Below are positions 8,875 through 17,367 of a stretch of 60,676 nucleotides of DNA, piece by piece (position 1 is the first letter of the stretch; every line of letters begins with the position of its first letter). The notes beneath the pieces are model-generated. The model saw only the letters and a list, made by a program, of their open reading frames with translations. It was not told the DNA's origin and did not search any database. The DNA lies in assembly GCA_016182655.1 (NCBI GenBank), contig JACPGB010000003.1:1-60676 (forward strand). The letters run 5' to 3'. The position numbers were made by a program, and so were the translations under genes. Origin of the DNA: Deltaproteobacteria bacterium. Lineage in GTDB: Bacteria > Desulfobacterota > GWC2-55-46.

Positions 8875-10046
8875 ACTGGACAACGCCAGCAGACCTCCGC
8901 GCTCAGGTCCTTAAACTGTGGAACAGAGGTATATTGCTGGCCAGCATGGTAAGCGGTACCCCTATATTCCCTCGGCGACTCATAGTTAAAGGACCGACTT
9001 CGGTGGAACTGGCGCAGCGCTTCGATGAAGTCCGTGGTTGGATTGCCGGGCTCAAAGGCCAGGCGAAGCCCTGTCGAGTGGTGTGGCGGGATATTAATCA
9101 TCGTGTTTTGGGTTCGAATTCGGTGCCGGATGAGGTTTGGATTGACACGCTGGAAGATGCTCTTGGGTTGATAGGCAAAAATCAGGACGCCGAGCGTTTT
9201 GCTGCAATGGTGGCGATCACAGGAGAGCGCCATCCGGAACTCCTCTCATGGTTGGGGAAACGCCCGCTTCGTGCATTGGAACTTGCCAATGAATGGCCTA
9301 AGTTGTTGGACATCGTTGCCTGGAGGCGCCAGCACCCCAAACCGGATATTTATCTACGACAGGTAGATATCTCAGGTGTGCACAGCAAGTTTATCGAAGA
9401 CCACCGTGCGGTGCTTTCGGAATTGCTTGATTTAGTGCTGTTACAGAACGAAATCGATGATTCTGCACGGGGAGTGAGCGGTTTCTGCCGGCGCTACGGG
9501 TTTCGGGATAAGCCTACGCGTATACGGTTCCGCATACTTGATTCTGATATCGCCTTTGTGCCTTCTGGAACAGATCAGGATATCATGGTCACTAATGACA
9601 CCTTCGCCCAGCTTGATTTACCGGTAGAAAAGGTTTTTATCACTGAGAACGAGATCAATTTTCTTGCCTTTCCGTCAGTTCCGAGTAGCATGGCCATCTT
9701 CGGCGCTGGGTATGGTTTCGAGATGCTGGCTGACGCGCTTTGGCTTCAGAGCCGGTGCATTTATTATTGGGGGGACATCGACACTCATGGGTTTGCCATC
9801 CTAGATCAAATTCGCGCCCTGTTCCCAAATATCAAATCTTTTCTGATGGATCATGATACCTTGCTGGCCCATCAGCCACAGTGGGGGAAGGAGCCGCAAC
9901 CTGAAAGGCGTGATTTACCCAGATTGAACAGCACGGAGGTTGCATTGTATAACGACCTGCGTCAGAATAGATTGGGTATTCAATTGCGACTTGAGCAGGA
10001 GAGAATCGGGTTTGCGTGGGTTGAAGCTGCCCTGAAGAAATTATAA
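8871..10046 (+). CDS. jetD: Wadjet JetD, Toprim-type nuclease (DUF3322-DUF2220)
   Basis: JetD is the nuclease that cuts the DNA held by the JetABC motor; its fold is like the topoisomerase VI / Spo11 Toprim domain. The 391-residue protein has an N-terminal DUF3322 region (about 1-190) and a C-terminal DUF2220 Toprim domain. The Toprim glutamate is visible in ITENEINF (E259) and the metal-binding acidic pair in WGDIDTHG (D302, D304), so the catalytic core looks intact. It is the last gene of the operon, overlapping jetC by 4 nt. With jetA, B and C all intact, the system should be functional if expressed. Confidence 0.92.
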   Translation: MNWTTPADLRAQVLKLWNRGILLASMVSGTPIFPRRLIVKGPTSVELAQRFDEVRGWIAGLKGQAKPCRVVWRDINHRVLGSNSVPDEVWIDTLEDALGLIGKNQDAERFAAMVAITGERHPELLSWLGKRPLRALELANEWPKLLDIVAWRRQHPKPDIYLRQVDISGVHSKFIEDHRAVLSELLDLVLLQNEIDDSARGVSGFCRRYGFRDKPTRIRFRILDSDIAFVPSGTDQDIMVTNDTFAQLDLPVEKVFITENEINFLAFPSVPSSMAIFGAGYGFEMLADALWLQSRCIYYWGDIDTHGFAILDQIRALFPNIKSFLMDHDTLLAHQPQWGKEPQPERRDLPRLNSTEVALYNDLRQNRLGIQLRLEQERIGFAWVEAALKKL

Positions 10047-10074
10047 GCAACTGTTCATGGTCGACTTCACTGGA

Positions 10075-10226
10075 TCATTTCTTCTTTCTCGCATCCTTAA
10101 TTGCTTTATCTATGGCCTACAGGGTTTACTCCCTTTAAGCTTTTTACCGACCCTATCCCAGAGATTATCGATATAGGAACTGATATCGTGCTCCTTTATA
10201 TAGTCCTCAATTAGTTCTCTTACCAT
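10075..10226 (-). pseudogene. Remnant of a small island gene
   Basis: On the minus strand an ATG at 10226 starts MVRELIEDYIKEHDISSYID and continues to a TAG at 10110. In a second frame the sequence then reads DKAIKDARKKK to a stop at 10075. The two pieces together look like one small charged protein broken by a frameshift. The start lies directly beside a decayed attachment-site copy. Family not recognised; the lysine-rich tail resembles ends of small antitoxins, which is only a guess. Confidence 0.35.
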
Positions 10227-10470
10227 AAACCCCTGACCTCAAGACTGCAATACAACAGTTTTACAACAATCCAACGAAAAAGGGGTTATGCTTAACGCAT
10301 AACTTCTTGATTTTATTGTGTAGCGGAGAGAAATCGGCCCCCCTGACCTCAAGACTGCAATGCAACAGTTTTGCAACAGTCCAAAGAAAAAGGGGCCACG
10401 CTTTCGCGTGACCCCTTGTCATTACTGGTGGAGCAGAGGGGGATCGAACCCCTGACCTCAAGACTGCCAG
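10227..10470. repeat. Tandem attachment-site units (about 110 bp period)
   Basis: The motif CTGACCTCAAGACTGC recurs at 10233, 10343 and 10452, spaced 110 and 109 bp. Each of the two left units continues with AATrCAACAGTTTTrCAACA and then a G/C-rich hairpin preceded by five A residues. Only the rightmost copy belongs to the intact tRNA-Ala; the others are degraded tRNA 3' ends. This pattern suggests repeated integrations at one tRNA, leaving nested attachment scars. Confidence 0.7.
10385..10415 (-). terminator. tRNA-Ala terminator supplied by the island
   Basis: On the minus strand a 10-bp stem with one mismatch (10392-10401 with 10406-10415) is followed by UUUUUCUUU, 11 nt downstream of the tRNA CCA end. 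A related hairpin preceded by AAAAA lies at 10276-10306 in the neighbouring repeat unit. Confidence 0.8.
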
Positions 10471-10501
10471 CCTTGCGCTCTCCCAACTGAGCTACTGCCC
10501 C
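10426..10501 (-). tRNA. tRNA-Ala (GGC)
   Basis: The reverse complement folds into a standard 76-nt cloverleaf: acceptor GGGGCAG / CTGCTCC with one G-T pair, D arm GCTC / GAGC, anticodon stem CAAGG / TCTTG with loop CTGGCAG (anticodon GGC, alanine), T arm AGGGG-TTCGATC-CCCCT, and an encoded CCA. The 3' half is the integration target of the island. The gene remains intact because the incoming element restores the 3' end. Confidence 0.95.
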
Positions 10502-10556
10502 AAAATCTGAATTGTCAAAGCCCCTTCTTGAGAAGCCGCCGGGGGCGTAATAGCTA

Positions 10557-10585
10557 TTATTAACATTCGAGGGGCGGCGTGTCAA
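10557..10585 (-). promoter_or_regulatory. tRNA-Ala promoter
   Basis: On the minus strand TTGACA (10580-10585), a 17-bp spacer and TAATAA (10557-10562) lie about 55 bp upstream of the tRNA 5' end. Confidence 0.75.
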
Positions 10586-10721
10586 TGAAAAATAAAATGT
10601 ACGCGCCGATTTTTTTTAGGAGGGCGGACGACGCGTATCAAAGCGCAAGAGCGCGCACTCCAAGCGCAATGAGCGCGGGGTTTTGCGTCCCGAGGCGGAA
10701 AAATTTTTTTCTACTTTTGTC

Positions 10722-10750
10722 TTGCAAATGGCAAAAAAAAATTGTATGAA
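10722..10750 (+). promoter_or_regulatory. Candidate HU promoter
   Basis: TTGCAA (10722-10727), a 17-bp A-rich spacer and TATGAA (10745-10750). The leader to the HU start would be about 220 nt and includes a GC-rich hairpin (GCGGCCCGAGCGGCCGC, near 10795). The rest of the 10502-10974 gap shows no gene. Confidence 0.5.
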
Positions 10751-10974
10751 TAAGTAACTCTAAATTACAGAGACCGCATAAACAGAGGGGCGGCGCGGCC
10801 CGAGCGGCCGCGGATCTGAAGGAACGGCGCATTTAAAAAGAGAAACGGCGTTTGAGAATAGGGCACAAGAGGCCGGGGCGCATGCTGAACGCCCGAGGCG
10901 TTAACGGGTGCGGGCCGCAAAAGCAGGCGCGGCGGATTTCAAAAATCTCTTAATTAAAAAAACAGGAGGTTCAG

Positions 10975-11262
10975 ATGGGAAAGGCACTAACGAAGTCGCA
11001 GATCGCGGATCAGTTGGCAAAGAAGGTGGGCGTTACCAAGAAGATCGCCGGCGAGATGATCAATCAGCTTGCCCAGCTCTCCTACAAGGAAGCTAAGAAC
11101 TCGTTCACGATACCCGGCGTAGGCAAGCTCGTGCTCGTGAAGAGGAAGGCCCGCATGGGCAGGAACCCCCAGACCGGCGCCGCGATAAAGATACCCGCGA
11201 AGAAGGTGGTGAAGTTCAGGGTCGCCAAGGCCTGCAAGGACGCGGTGCTCGGCGAGAAGTAA
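10975..11262 (+). CDS. hup: HU-family DNA-binding protein
   Basis: HU dimers bend and compact DNA without strong sequence preference. The 95-residue protein has the usual length and order: N-terminal helices (GKALTKSQIADQLAKKVG), the conserved FTIPGVGKL turn near 44-52, and the beta-arm with GRNPQTG near residue 60, whose proline intercalates DNA. A strong AGGAGGT lies 6 nt before the ATG. It is a single-gene unit between a candidate promoter and a strong terminator. Confidence 0.95.
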   Translation: MGKALTKSQIADQLAKKVGVTKKIAGEMINQLAQLSYKEAKNSFTIPGVGKLVLVKRKARMGRNPQTGAAIKIPAKKVVKFRVAKACKDAVLGEK

Positions 11263-11307
11263 TCCCTTTCAGCGCGCGAACTCATCTAACCATCGTACAT
11301 AGACAAA

Positions 11308-11336
11308 GGGCCCCCGGAAGGGGGCCCTTTTTTTTT
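11308..11336 (+). terminator. Terminator after HU gene
   Basis: Stem GGGCCCCC / GGGGGCCC with a GGAA loop followed by nine T residues. Confidence 0.93.
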
Positions 11337-11499
11337 AGGGTCAAATATAGAGCGGCTTGCCGCGTTTATAGGCCCATCTCCCTTGCGGGAGAGGGCGGAG
11401 GGCGAGGGGGGGATATCACTTCACCTGCATCCCCTCCAGACTATCGGCGTTCGGGATCTGGAAAGCTTGGGGGACGGCCACCAAACCCCCTCAAACCTC

Positions 11500-11528
11500 T
11501 TGTCTTTTCCGCCTTTCTTTTGTATATT
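11500..11528 (+). promoter_or_regulatory. nrdR promoter (possibly leaderless)
   Basis: TTGTCT (11500-11505), 17-bp spacer, TATATT (11523-11528). Transcription would begin near 11535, only about 2 nt before the nrdR ATG, and no ribosome binding site is seen. Confidence 0.6.
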
Positions 11529-11536
11529 GCCCCATT

Positions 11537-12004
11537 ATGAAGTGTCCCTTCTGTAGCTTTCTCGAAGACAAGGTCATAGACTCAAGGCTCTCCCAGGACG
11601 GCTCCACTACCCGGAGGCGCCGGGAATGCCTCGGGTGCGCCAAGCGCTTCACCACATACGAGCGCGTGGAAGAAACCCTTCCTCTCGTCGTTAAAAAGGA
11701 CGGGACGAGGGAGTCCTTTGACAGGGGGAAGATCCTCGGCGGCATCGTAAAGGCCTGCGAGAAACGGCCCGTATCGATGGAAGAGATGGAAAAGGCCGCC
11801 GACAGGCTCGAGATGAGGTTCCTGGATTCCGGCGAAAGGGAGATACCGTCGTCTTCCATCGGCGAGGCGGTGATGGAGGAGCTTAAGAATCTCGATGAGG
11901 TCGCGTACGTCAGGTTCGCCTCGGTCTACAGGGAGTTCCGCGACATCAACGAGTTCATGAAGGAATTGAAGGACCTCCTCGATATAAAGAAGAGAGCGAA
12001 GTGA
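11537..12004 (+). CDS. nrdR: Transcriptional repressor NrdR
   Basis: NrdR represses ribonucleotide reductase genes when ATP/dATP fills its ATP-cone. The 155-residue protein has the N-terminal zinc ribbon (MKCPFC, then [13 protein letters not shown], residues 1-45) and an ATP-cone domain (about 49-139, [20 protein letters not shown] onward). Its length matches the family. It heads the riboflavin run: the TGA stop overlaps the GTG start of ribD, a layout also common in other bacteria. No Shine-Dalgarno is present before the ATG and a promoter ends about 8 nt upstream. Confidence 0.96.
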   Translation: MKCPFCSFLEDKVIDSRLSQDGSTTRRRRECLGCAKRFTTYERVEETLPLVVKKDGTRESFDRGKILGGIVKACEKRPVSMEEMEKAADRLEMRFLDSGEREIPSSSIGEAVMEELKNLDEVAYVRFASVYREFRDINEFMKELKDLLDIKKRAK

Positions 12005-13089
12005 AGCCCGGCGACGAACGTTTCATGCGCCGCGCCCTCCGGCTTGCGAGGAAGGGCATCGGCAAGACATCTCCCAACCCCGCCGTGGGCGCGGTCATAG
12101 TAAAAAACGGAAAGGTCATGGCAAGCGGCTGGCACAGGAAGGCCGGACTGCCGCACGCGGAAATTGAAGCGTTAAGGTCCGCGAAAGGCGATGTCAGGGG
12201 AGGTACCCTCTTCGTGACATTGGAGCCGTGCGTACACTTCGGAAAGACCCCGCCCTGCGTTGACGCCGTAATAAAGGCCGGAATAAAGCGCGTCGTCATA
12301 GGCGCTAAAGACCCGAACCCGCTTGTGGCAGGCAAGGGCGTAAGGAAACTCAAGCGCGCTGGCATGGAGGTCGATAGCGGCGTCCTTGCAGATGATTGCC
12401 GCGCGATCAACAGGCCCTTCGAGAAGTTCATCGCCACGAAGACCCCGTATGTCACTTTAAAACTCGCCTCCACCCTCGACGGAAGGATAGCGATTGCAAC
12501 CGGCGAATCGAGGTGGATAACCTCCGAGGAGTCGCGGAAGGCGGTACACAGATTACGCTCTGAAACCGACGCCGTCATGGTCGGGGTGAATACGCTTCTG
12601 CGCGACGACCCGGAGCTTACGGTCCGGCTTGTCAGGGGCAAAGACCCCTTGAAAATAGTCCTCGACAGCTCCTTCAAGACCCCGTTAGCCGCTAAGGCCT
12701 TTAAAGACCCCGGCAGGCTCGTGATATTCACCGGCCGAGGCGCGAGCGCGGCAAAGATCAAAAAGGCCCGCGCACTCGGGGCGAGGGTGGTCGTCGTGCC
12801 CGCAAAAAATAACGGTCTCGATATTAGGCGCGTTCTGAAAGAGCTCGGGAAGCTTGAGGTCTCAAGCCTCCTCGTCGAGGGCGGCGGGACGCTCTCTGCC
12901 TCCCTTGTAAAGGCGGGCCTCGTCGACAGGTTCGTCTTTTTCATCTCTCCCAAGCTCATCGGGGCGGACGGCAGGCCGTCGATCGGAAGCCTGGGGCTCA
13001 AAAAGCTTTCAGCCGCGCCGGTATTGAAGGATGTCGTTGTAAAAAGGTCCGGTTGCGATATAGTGGTAGAGGGGATGCCGGTCCATTAA
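12001..13089 (+). CDS. ribD: Riboflavin biosynthesis deaminase/reductase RibD
   Basis: RibD is bifunctional: it deaminates the pyrimidine product of GTP cyclohydrolase II, then reduces its ribose side chain with NADPH. Residues 1-145 form the deaminase with zinc ligands HAE near 50 and [11 protein letters not shown] near 75; residues 150-362 form the dihydrofolate-reductase-like domain ([27 protein letters not shown]). The start is GTG at 12001, overlapping the nrdR stop. Full length; cytoplasmic. Confidence 0.95.
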   Translation: MKPGDERFMRRALRLARKGIGKTSPNPAVGAVIVKNGKVMASGWHRKAGLPHAEIEALRSAKGDVRGGTLFVTLEPCVHFGKTPPCVDAVIKAGIKRVVIGAKDPNPLVAGKGVRKLKRAGMEVDSGVLADDCRAINRPFEKFIATKTPYVTLKLASTLDGRIAIATGESRWITSEESRKAVHRLRSETDAVMVGVNTLLRDDPELTVRLVRGKDPLKIVLDSSFKTPLAAKAFKDPGRLVIFTGRGASAAKIKKARALGARVVVVPAKNNGLDIRRVLKELGKLEVSSLLVEGGGTLSASLVKAGLVDRFVFFISPKLIGADGRPSIGSLGLKKLSAAPVLKDVVVKRSGCDIVVEGMPVH

Positions 13090-13165
13090 TCTCCTCCCCT
13101 TTACAATGGGAGGCCGGGTGGGGTGGTTTTGTACAAATGAGGGCTTCTTAGCAGGGGTTTTCGCC

Positions 13166-13816
13166 ATGTTCACAGGCATAATCGAAGACGTCGGAAGAGT
13201 AAAAAACATTGAAAAAAAGGGCGCGTTTGGTAAAATAACCATAGAGACCGCCCTTTCTCTCGATGAAGTCGGCTTAGGCGACAGCGTCGCAATAAACGGG
13301 GCATGTCTCACGGTAGTCGGCAAGGCACACGGGGCGTTTACGGCGGATCTAAGCGAAGAGACGCTCCTTGTAACGACGCTCGGCGAGTTGAAGGCCGGAA
13401 GCCCGGTAAACCTCGAGCGCGCGCTTACCTTATCGAAACCCCTCGGCGGCCACATGGTCTCGGGCCACGTCGACGGCATCGGAAGGATACTCAAAAAAAC
13501 GCCCAAAGGCGGCGCGATAGACCTTGAGGTCGAGATCCCGTCCGTTCTCATGGGGCAGGTCGTAAAGAAGGGCTCTATAGCAATCGACGGGATAAGCCTC
13601 ACAATCGCGGAGATAACCCGTGAGGGCGTAAGGGCCGCGATAATCCCCCACACATTCAAGAAGACCACCCTCCCGGACAAGCCCGAAGGCGCGAAGGTGA
13701 ATGTCGAGACCGATGTCATCGGGAAGTATGTCGAGAGGTATTTTTCAGCCGGGAAGAAGGGTGTCACCGAAGACTTTCTCGCCGAGCACGGTTTTTTAAG
13801 GAAGCAGGAGTTTTAA
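13166..13816 (+). CDS. ribE: Riboflavin synthase alpha chain
   Basis: This enzyme dismutates two 6,7-dimethyl-8-ribityllumazine molecules into riboflavin. From the ATG at 13166 (MFTGIIEDVG, the invariant N-terminus) it has 216 residues with two lumazine-binding barrels (about 1-97 and 98-200; repeats at GDSVAINGACLTV and GSIAIDGISLTI). Longer in-frame readings begin inside an R2 repeat and are rejected. The 76-bp gap after ribD contains that repeat. ribBA follows 3 nt after the stop. Confidence 0.95.
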   Translation: MFTGIIEDVGRVKNIEKKGAFGKITIETALSLDEVGLGDSVAINGACLTVVGKAHGAFTADLSEETLLVTTLGELKAGSPVNLERALTLSKPLGGHMVSGHVDGIGRILKKTPKGGAIDLEVEIPSVLMGQVVKKGSIAIDGISLTIAEITREGVRAAIIPHTFKKTTLPDKPEGAKVNVETDVIGKYVERYFSAGKKGVTEDFLAEHGFLRKQEF

Positions 13817-13819
13817 AGT

Positions 13820-15061
13820 ATGTCGATCAAGAGAATAGAAGAGGCCTTAAGGCAGATAAGGGAAGGCAGGATCGTCATCCTCGTCGACGACGAGGACCGG
13901 GAGAACGAGGGCGATCTATGCATGGCCGCCGAACTCGCCACCCCTGAGGCGATAAACTTCATGGCCAAGTACGGGCGCGGCCTCATCTGCCTCACACTCA
14001 CTGAAGACAAGGCCGACGAGCTCGACCTGAAACCCATGGTCGAGGACAATACATCCCTTTTCAGGACCGCGTTCACGGTCTCCATCGACGCGAAGAAGGA
14101 CGTGACCACAGGCATCTCCGCTTCCGACAGGGCCGTCACCATCCTTACCGCCATACAGGACCATGCGAAGCCCGAGGAACTGGCCCGTCCGGGCCATGTA
14201 TTTCCGCTACGCGCGCGGAAGGGCGGCGTGCTGGTCCGCACGGGCCAGACCGAGGGTTCGATAGACTTGTCCCGCCTTGCGGGTCTTCGTCCGGCGGGGA
14301 TCATCTGCGAGATAATGAACGAGGACGGCACCATGGCCCGCATGCCGGATCTCGAAATTTTCGCCAAAGAGCACGGGCTCATGATAGTGACCATAGCCGA
14401 CATAATCGAGTACAGGCTTAAGAAAGACCTCCTCGTACACAGGGCCGCCGAGGCTACCATTCCGTCGAGGCACGGCGGGGAGTTCAGGGCCGTGGCGTAC
14501 ACCAACGACATAGACTTTCACGAGCACCTCGCGCTCGTTAAGGGGGAAATAAACCCGGAAGAGCCGGTGCTCGTCCGCGTGCATTCCGAGTGCCTTACCG
14601 GCGACGTCTTCGGTAGCGAGAGGTGCGACTGCGGCGAGCAGTTGAAGGGCGCGATGAAGATGATAGAGAAGGCGGGCAAGGGCATCCTCCTCTATATGCA
14701 CCAGGAGGGCAGGGGCATAGGGCTTGTGAACAAACTCAAGGCGTACACGCTTCAGGACGCGGGGCTTGATACCGTTGAGGCCAACGAGAGGCTCGGCTTC
14801 AAGGCTGATCTCCGCGACTACGGCATAGGCGCGCAGATACTCCTCGACCTCGGCGTGCGGAAGATGCGCATCATCACGAACAACCCGAAGAAGATAGTCG
14901 GCCTCGAAGGCTACGGGCTGGAGGTCGTCGAAAGGGTCTCCATAGAGTCGACCCCGCACGCGAAGAACGTCAATTACCTCCGCGTAAAGAAAGAGAAGAT
15001 GGGGCATCTAATCACGAACCTCGACTCGTTCGAAGCGGTCCCGGGAAAGACGACCAAGTAG
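13820..15061 (+). CDS. ribBA: Bifunctional RibBA: DHBP synthase / GTP cyclohydrolase II
   Basis: RibBA makes both precursors of riboflavin. Residues 1-200 are 3,4-dihydroxy-2-butanone-4-phosphate synthase with the acidic active-site loop DDEDRENEGDL and GHVFPLRAR. Residues about 205-400 are GTP cyclohydrolase II with zinc cysteines in CLTGDVFGSERCDCG and the catalytic HQEGRGIGL. Both halves carry their key residues, so both activities should be present. Full length at 413 aa. A terminator follows. Confidence 0.96.
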   Translation: MSIKRIEEALRQIREGRIVILVDDEDRENEGDLCMAAELATPEAINFMAKYGRGLICLTLTEDKADELDLKPMVEDNTSLFRTAFTVSIDAKKDVTTGISASDRAVTILTAIQDHAKPEELARPGHVFPLRARKGGVLVRTGQTEGSIDLSRLAGLRPAGIICEIMNEDGTMARMPDLEIFAKEHGLMIVTIADIIEYRLKKDLLVHRAAEATIPSRHGGEFRAVAYTNDIDFHEHLALVKGEINPEEPVLVRVHSECLTGDVFGSERCDCGEQLKGAMKMIEKAGKGILLYMHQEGRGIGLVNKLKAYTLQDAGLDTVEANERLGFKADLRDYGIGAQILLDLGVRKMRIITNNPKKIVGLEGYGLEVVERVSIESTPHAKNVNYLRVKKEKMGHLITNLDSFEAVPGKTTK

Positions 15062-15138
15062 AAGCGCGGCGCGGGGGGATAGAGGGCGGTTTTTTCATCG
15101 GCCCGCAGGCTTTTGGAATTTCAAGATCGTGACCAGGA

Positions 15139-15175
15139 GACCCGCCCGTTTAACGGAGGCGGGTCCGGTTTTGTT
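15139..15175 (+). terminator. Terminator after ribBA
   Basis: Stem GACCCGCC (15139-15146) / GGCGGGTC (15158-15165), then CGGTTTTGTTATT. The rest of the 15062-15277 gap has a second imperfect hairpin near 15200-15230 (CCCCTGCTTCATCGGGG) of a repeat type also seen near 18430. Confidence 0.7.
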
Positions 15176-15277
15176 ATTCTTTCTTAGAGTTAATACTCCG
15201 CGGCTTGAAGATACCCCTGCTTCATCGGGGTAGTTCATTTTCTGGATTTGAAAAATCCCCTTAGGAGGAGGGCGTAA

Positions 15278-15751
15278 ATGCCGAGGACGATCGAAGGCAA
15301 CCTTACAGCAAAGGGTCTCAAGTTCGCGTTAGTGGTCGGCAGGTTCAACGACTTCATAAGCGGAAGGCTCCTCGAGGGCGCGCTTGACACCATCTTGAGG
15401 AGCGGCGGCTCCGACGACGATATCGACGTCGTCAAGGTCCCCGGCTCATACGAGATGCCGGTAGTGGCCAAGGCTCTCGCGGCGTCGAACAAATACGACG
15501 CCATAGTCTGCCTCGGTTGCGTCATCAGGGGCGGCACCCCCCACTTCGACTATGTCGCCGGAGAGGCCGCCAAAGGCATAGCGAGGGTGTCGCTCGACTC
15601 CGGCACCCCCGTCTCATTCGGGGTGATCACAGCCGACAACCTCGAACAGGCGATAGAGCGGGCCGGGACCAAGTCAGGCAACAAGGGCAGGGACGCGGCG
15701 TTGACCGCAATGGAGATGGCCAACCTCCTCAAGACTTTAAAGAAGAAATAA
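15278..15751 (+). CDS. ribH: 6,7-dimethyl-8-ribityllumazine synthase
   Basis: RibH condenses the RibA/RibD and RibB products into lumazine and forms icosahedral or pentameric shells. The 157-residue protein has the family marks: [20 protein letters not shown] near residue 14, VPGSYEMP near 55, [16 protein letters not shown] near 80 with the catalytic histidine, and [15 protein letters not shown] near 112. An AGGAGG precedes the ATG. nusB follows 25 nt on, a widespread pairing. Confidence 0.96.
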   Translation: MPRTIEGNLTAKGLKFALVVGRFNDFISGRLLEGALDTILRSGGSDDDIDVVKVPGSYEMPVVAKALAASNKYDAIVCLGCVIRGGTPHFDYVAGEAAKGIARVSLDSGTPVSFGVITADNLEQAIERAGTKSGNKGRDAALTAMEMANLLKTLKKK

Positions 15752-15776
15752 ACGAAGGGGCTTTCCGGAAAAAAGA

Positions 15777-16205
15777 ATGAATGTAAGAAGAAAGGCGAGG
15801 GAGACGGCCCTCCAGGTCCTGTACAGGATGGACATGGCCGCGGACGCGTCGTCCGAGGACTACGGCGGAGAGATGGAAGGGCTCGCCGAGGGGACCGAGG
15901 CGCGTCTGTATTGCGAAAGGCTCATAAAGGGCATTGTAGAGAACAGGGCCGAAATAGATTCTACCATAGAGGCGCACTCCGACAACTGGACCATCGAGCG
16001 CATGGCGGTCGTGGACAGGAACATCCTCCGTGTGGCCGTATACGAGCTTAAATATTCCGACGCCCCTTATAAAGCGGTGATCGATGAGGCCGTGGAGCTC
16101 GCGAAAAAATTCGGGTCAGCGGAGTCCGGGGCCTTCATCAACGGCATAGTGGACAACGCCCGGAAGGCCCTTGAAAAAGAAGGCCAGGAGTCGAAGCGGG
16201 TCTGA
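15777..16205 (+). CDS. nusB: Transcription antitermination factor NusB
   Basis: NusB with NusE binds boxA RNA and supports antitermination on rRNA operons. The 142-residue all-helical protein begins RRKARETALQVLYRMDMA and contains ILRVAVYELKY and VIDEAVELAKKFG, which are the conserved segments. Length is normal. It lies between ribH and an aminotransferase gene, all in one direction with short gaps. Confidence 0.95.
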   Translation: MNVRRKARETALQVLYRMDMAADASSEDYGGEMEGLAEGTEARLYCERLIKGIVENRAEIDSTIEAHSDNWTIERMAVVDRNILRVAVYELKYSDAPYKAVIDEAVELAKKFGSAESGAFINGIVDNARKALEKEGQESKRV

Positions 16206-16231
16206 AAATACAATCTACAGGAGACAGGGTT

Positions 16232-17353
16232 TTGAAAGTACAACTGCTCAATCTCGCCGCGCAGTACAATAAGATCAAAAGTGAAGTGCTGAAGGAAATA
16301 AAGACCGTCTGCGATTCCCAGCATTATGTGCTCGGAAAGAACGTCGCCGCTCTGGAAGCCGAGATAGCCTCGTACTGCGGCTCCAGGCACGCGATAGGCG
16401 TGGCTTCAGGGACCGACGCGATACTCCTCGCGCTCATGGCCGCGGGCGTGAAGCAGGGGGACAAGGTGGCTACGACCCCGTTCACATTTTTCGCCACAGC
16501 CGGGTCGATCGCCCGCCTCGGCGCAGTCCCTGTGTTCGTCGACATAGACCCCCGCACCTGCAACATCGACCCAAACGCGCTTGCGTCCGCGATAAAAAAG
16601 ACCAAAGGCATAAAGGCCGTCATCCCGGTCCATCTGTACGGCCAGTGCGCCGAGATGGCGCCGATAAACTCGGTCTGCAAAAAGAACAGGATAGCGGTCA
16701 TCGAGGACGCGGCCCAGTCGATCGGCGCGGAGTATAAAGGTAAAAAGGCCGGGGCCATAGGCGATATCGGCTGTTTCTCGTTTTATCCGACAAAGAACCT
16801 CGGTTGCTTCGGCGACGGCGGCATGGTGACGACCGATAACGACAGGCTTGCGGAGAGATTAAGGATGCTCCGCGTCCACGGCTCAAAAGTCCGCTACTAC
16901 CATGACGAGGTAGGCGCGAACAGCAGGCTTGATGAAGTCCAGGCCGCGATCTTGCGCGTGAAGCTCAAATACCTCGAGAAGTGGACAGAGGCGCGAATCA
17001 AGAACGCGGAGCGGTACACGAGGCTCTTTAAAAAGGCTGGACTCGAAGGCGCGATCACGCTCCCGCATGTCGAGGAGTGGAACCGCTCGGTCTACAATCA
17101 GTACGTGATAAGGGTAAAGAAGAGGGACGATCTCCGGGCGTGGCTCTCCGGCGAGGGCGTGGGCTCCGAGGTCTACTATCCCTTATGCCTCCACATGCAG
17201 AAGTGCTTCAAGTACCTCGGCTACAAGAAGGGCTCTTTCCCGGCCTCTGAAGCCGCCGCCAAAGAGGTCCTCGCGCTTCCCATATACGCGGAGTTGAAGC
17301 CGGTCGAGCAGGAGTATGTCGTTGCGAAGATAGCGGAATTCCACAACAGGTAA
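16232..17353 (+). CDS. DegT/DnrJ/EryC1/StrS family sugar aminotransferase
   Basis: Members use PLP and usually transfer an amino group to a keto-sugar nucleotide for surface polysaccharides. The 373-residue protein has the family fold: [15 protein letters not shown] (cofactor phosphate region, near 53), [19 protein letters not shown] near 157, and the PLP lysine in [16 protein letters not shown] near 187. The start is TTG at 16232 behind CAGGAGACAGG. It is followed 15 nt later by a UDP-glucuronate decarboxylase-like gene, so the two probably act on nucleotide sugars in cell-surface glycan synthesis. The exact substrate is not readable. Confidence 0.9.
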   Translation: MKVQLLNLAAQYNKIKSEVLKEIKTVCDSQHYVLGKNVAALEAEIASYCGSRHAIGVASGTDAILLALMAAGVKQGDKVATTPFTFFATAGSIARLGAVPVFVDIDPRTCNIDPNALASAIKKTKGIKAVIPVHLYGQCAEMAPINSVCKKNRIAVIEDAAQSIGAEYKGKKAGAIGDIGCFSFYPTKNLGCFGDGGMVTTDNDRLAERLRMLRVHGSKVRYYHDEVGANSRLDEVQAAILRVKLKYLEKWTEARIKNAERYTRLFKKAGLEGAITLPHVEEWNRSVYNQYVIRVKKRDDLRAWLSGEGVGSEVYYPLCLHMQKCFKYLGYKKGSFPASEAAAKEVLALPIYAELKPVEQEYVVAKIAEFHNR

Positions 17354-17367
17354 GAAGGAGGCTCTTT

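Larger units (their letters stand above)
993..10470. mobile_element. Genomic island integrated at tRNA-Ala(GGC), carrying AbiE and Wadjet
   Basis: A 49-bp perfect direct repeat (993-1041 and 10422-10470) bounds the element; with one mismatch it extends to 59 bp (983-1041 and 10412-10470). The right copy is the 3' part of a real tRNA-Ala gene and the left copy is a bare 3' fragment followed by the old terminator. This is the classic product of tyrosine-recombinase integration into a tRNA 3' end. The cargo is an AbiE toxin-antitoxin pair and a Wadjet operon, with lower GC and different codon use from the GC-rich flanks. No integrase or excisionase is recognisable, so the island is either degraded or mobilised in trans. 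Confidence 0.88.

Noticed and set aside
10227-10470. CRISPR-like spaced repeats
   Set aside because: Only three degenerate units about 110 bp apart, derived from a tRNA 3' end; no uniform repeats or cas genes.
11955-13001. 348-codon frame on the minus strand
   Set aside because: Antisense to ribD, with low-complexity Ser/Arg/Pro content and no family resemblance.
15062-15277. FMN riboswitch before ribH
   Set aside because: The conserved AGGGUGAA and related FMN aptamer segments were not found; only a terminator and a repeat hairpin are present.
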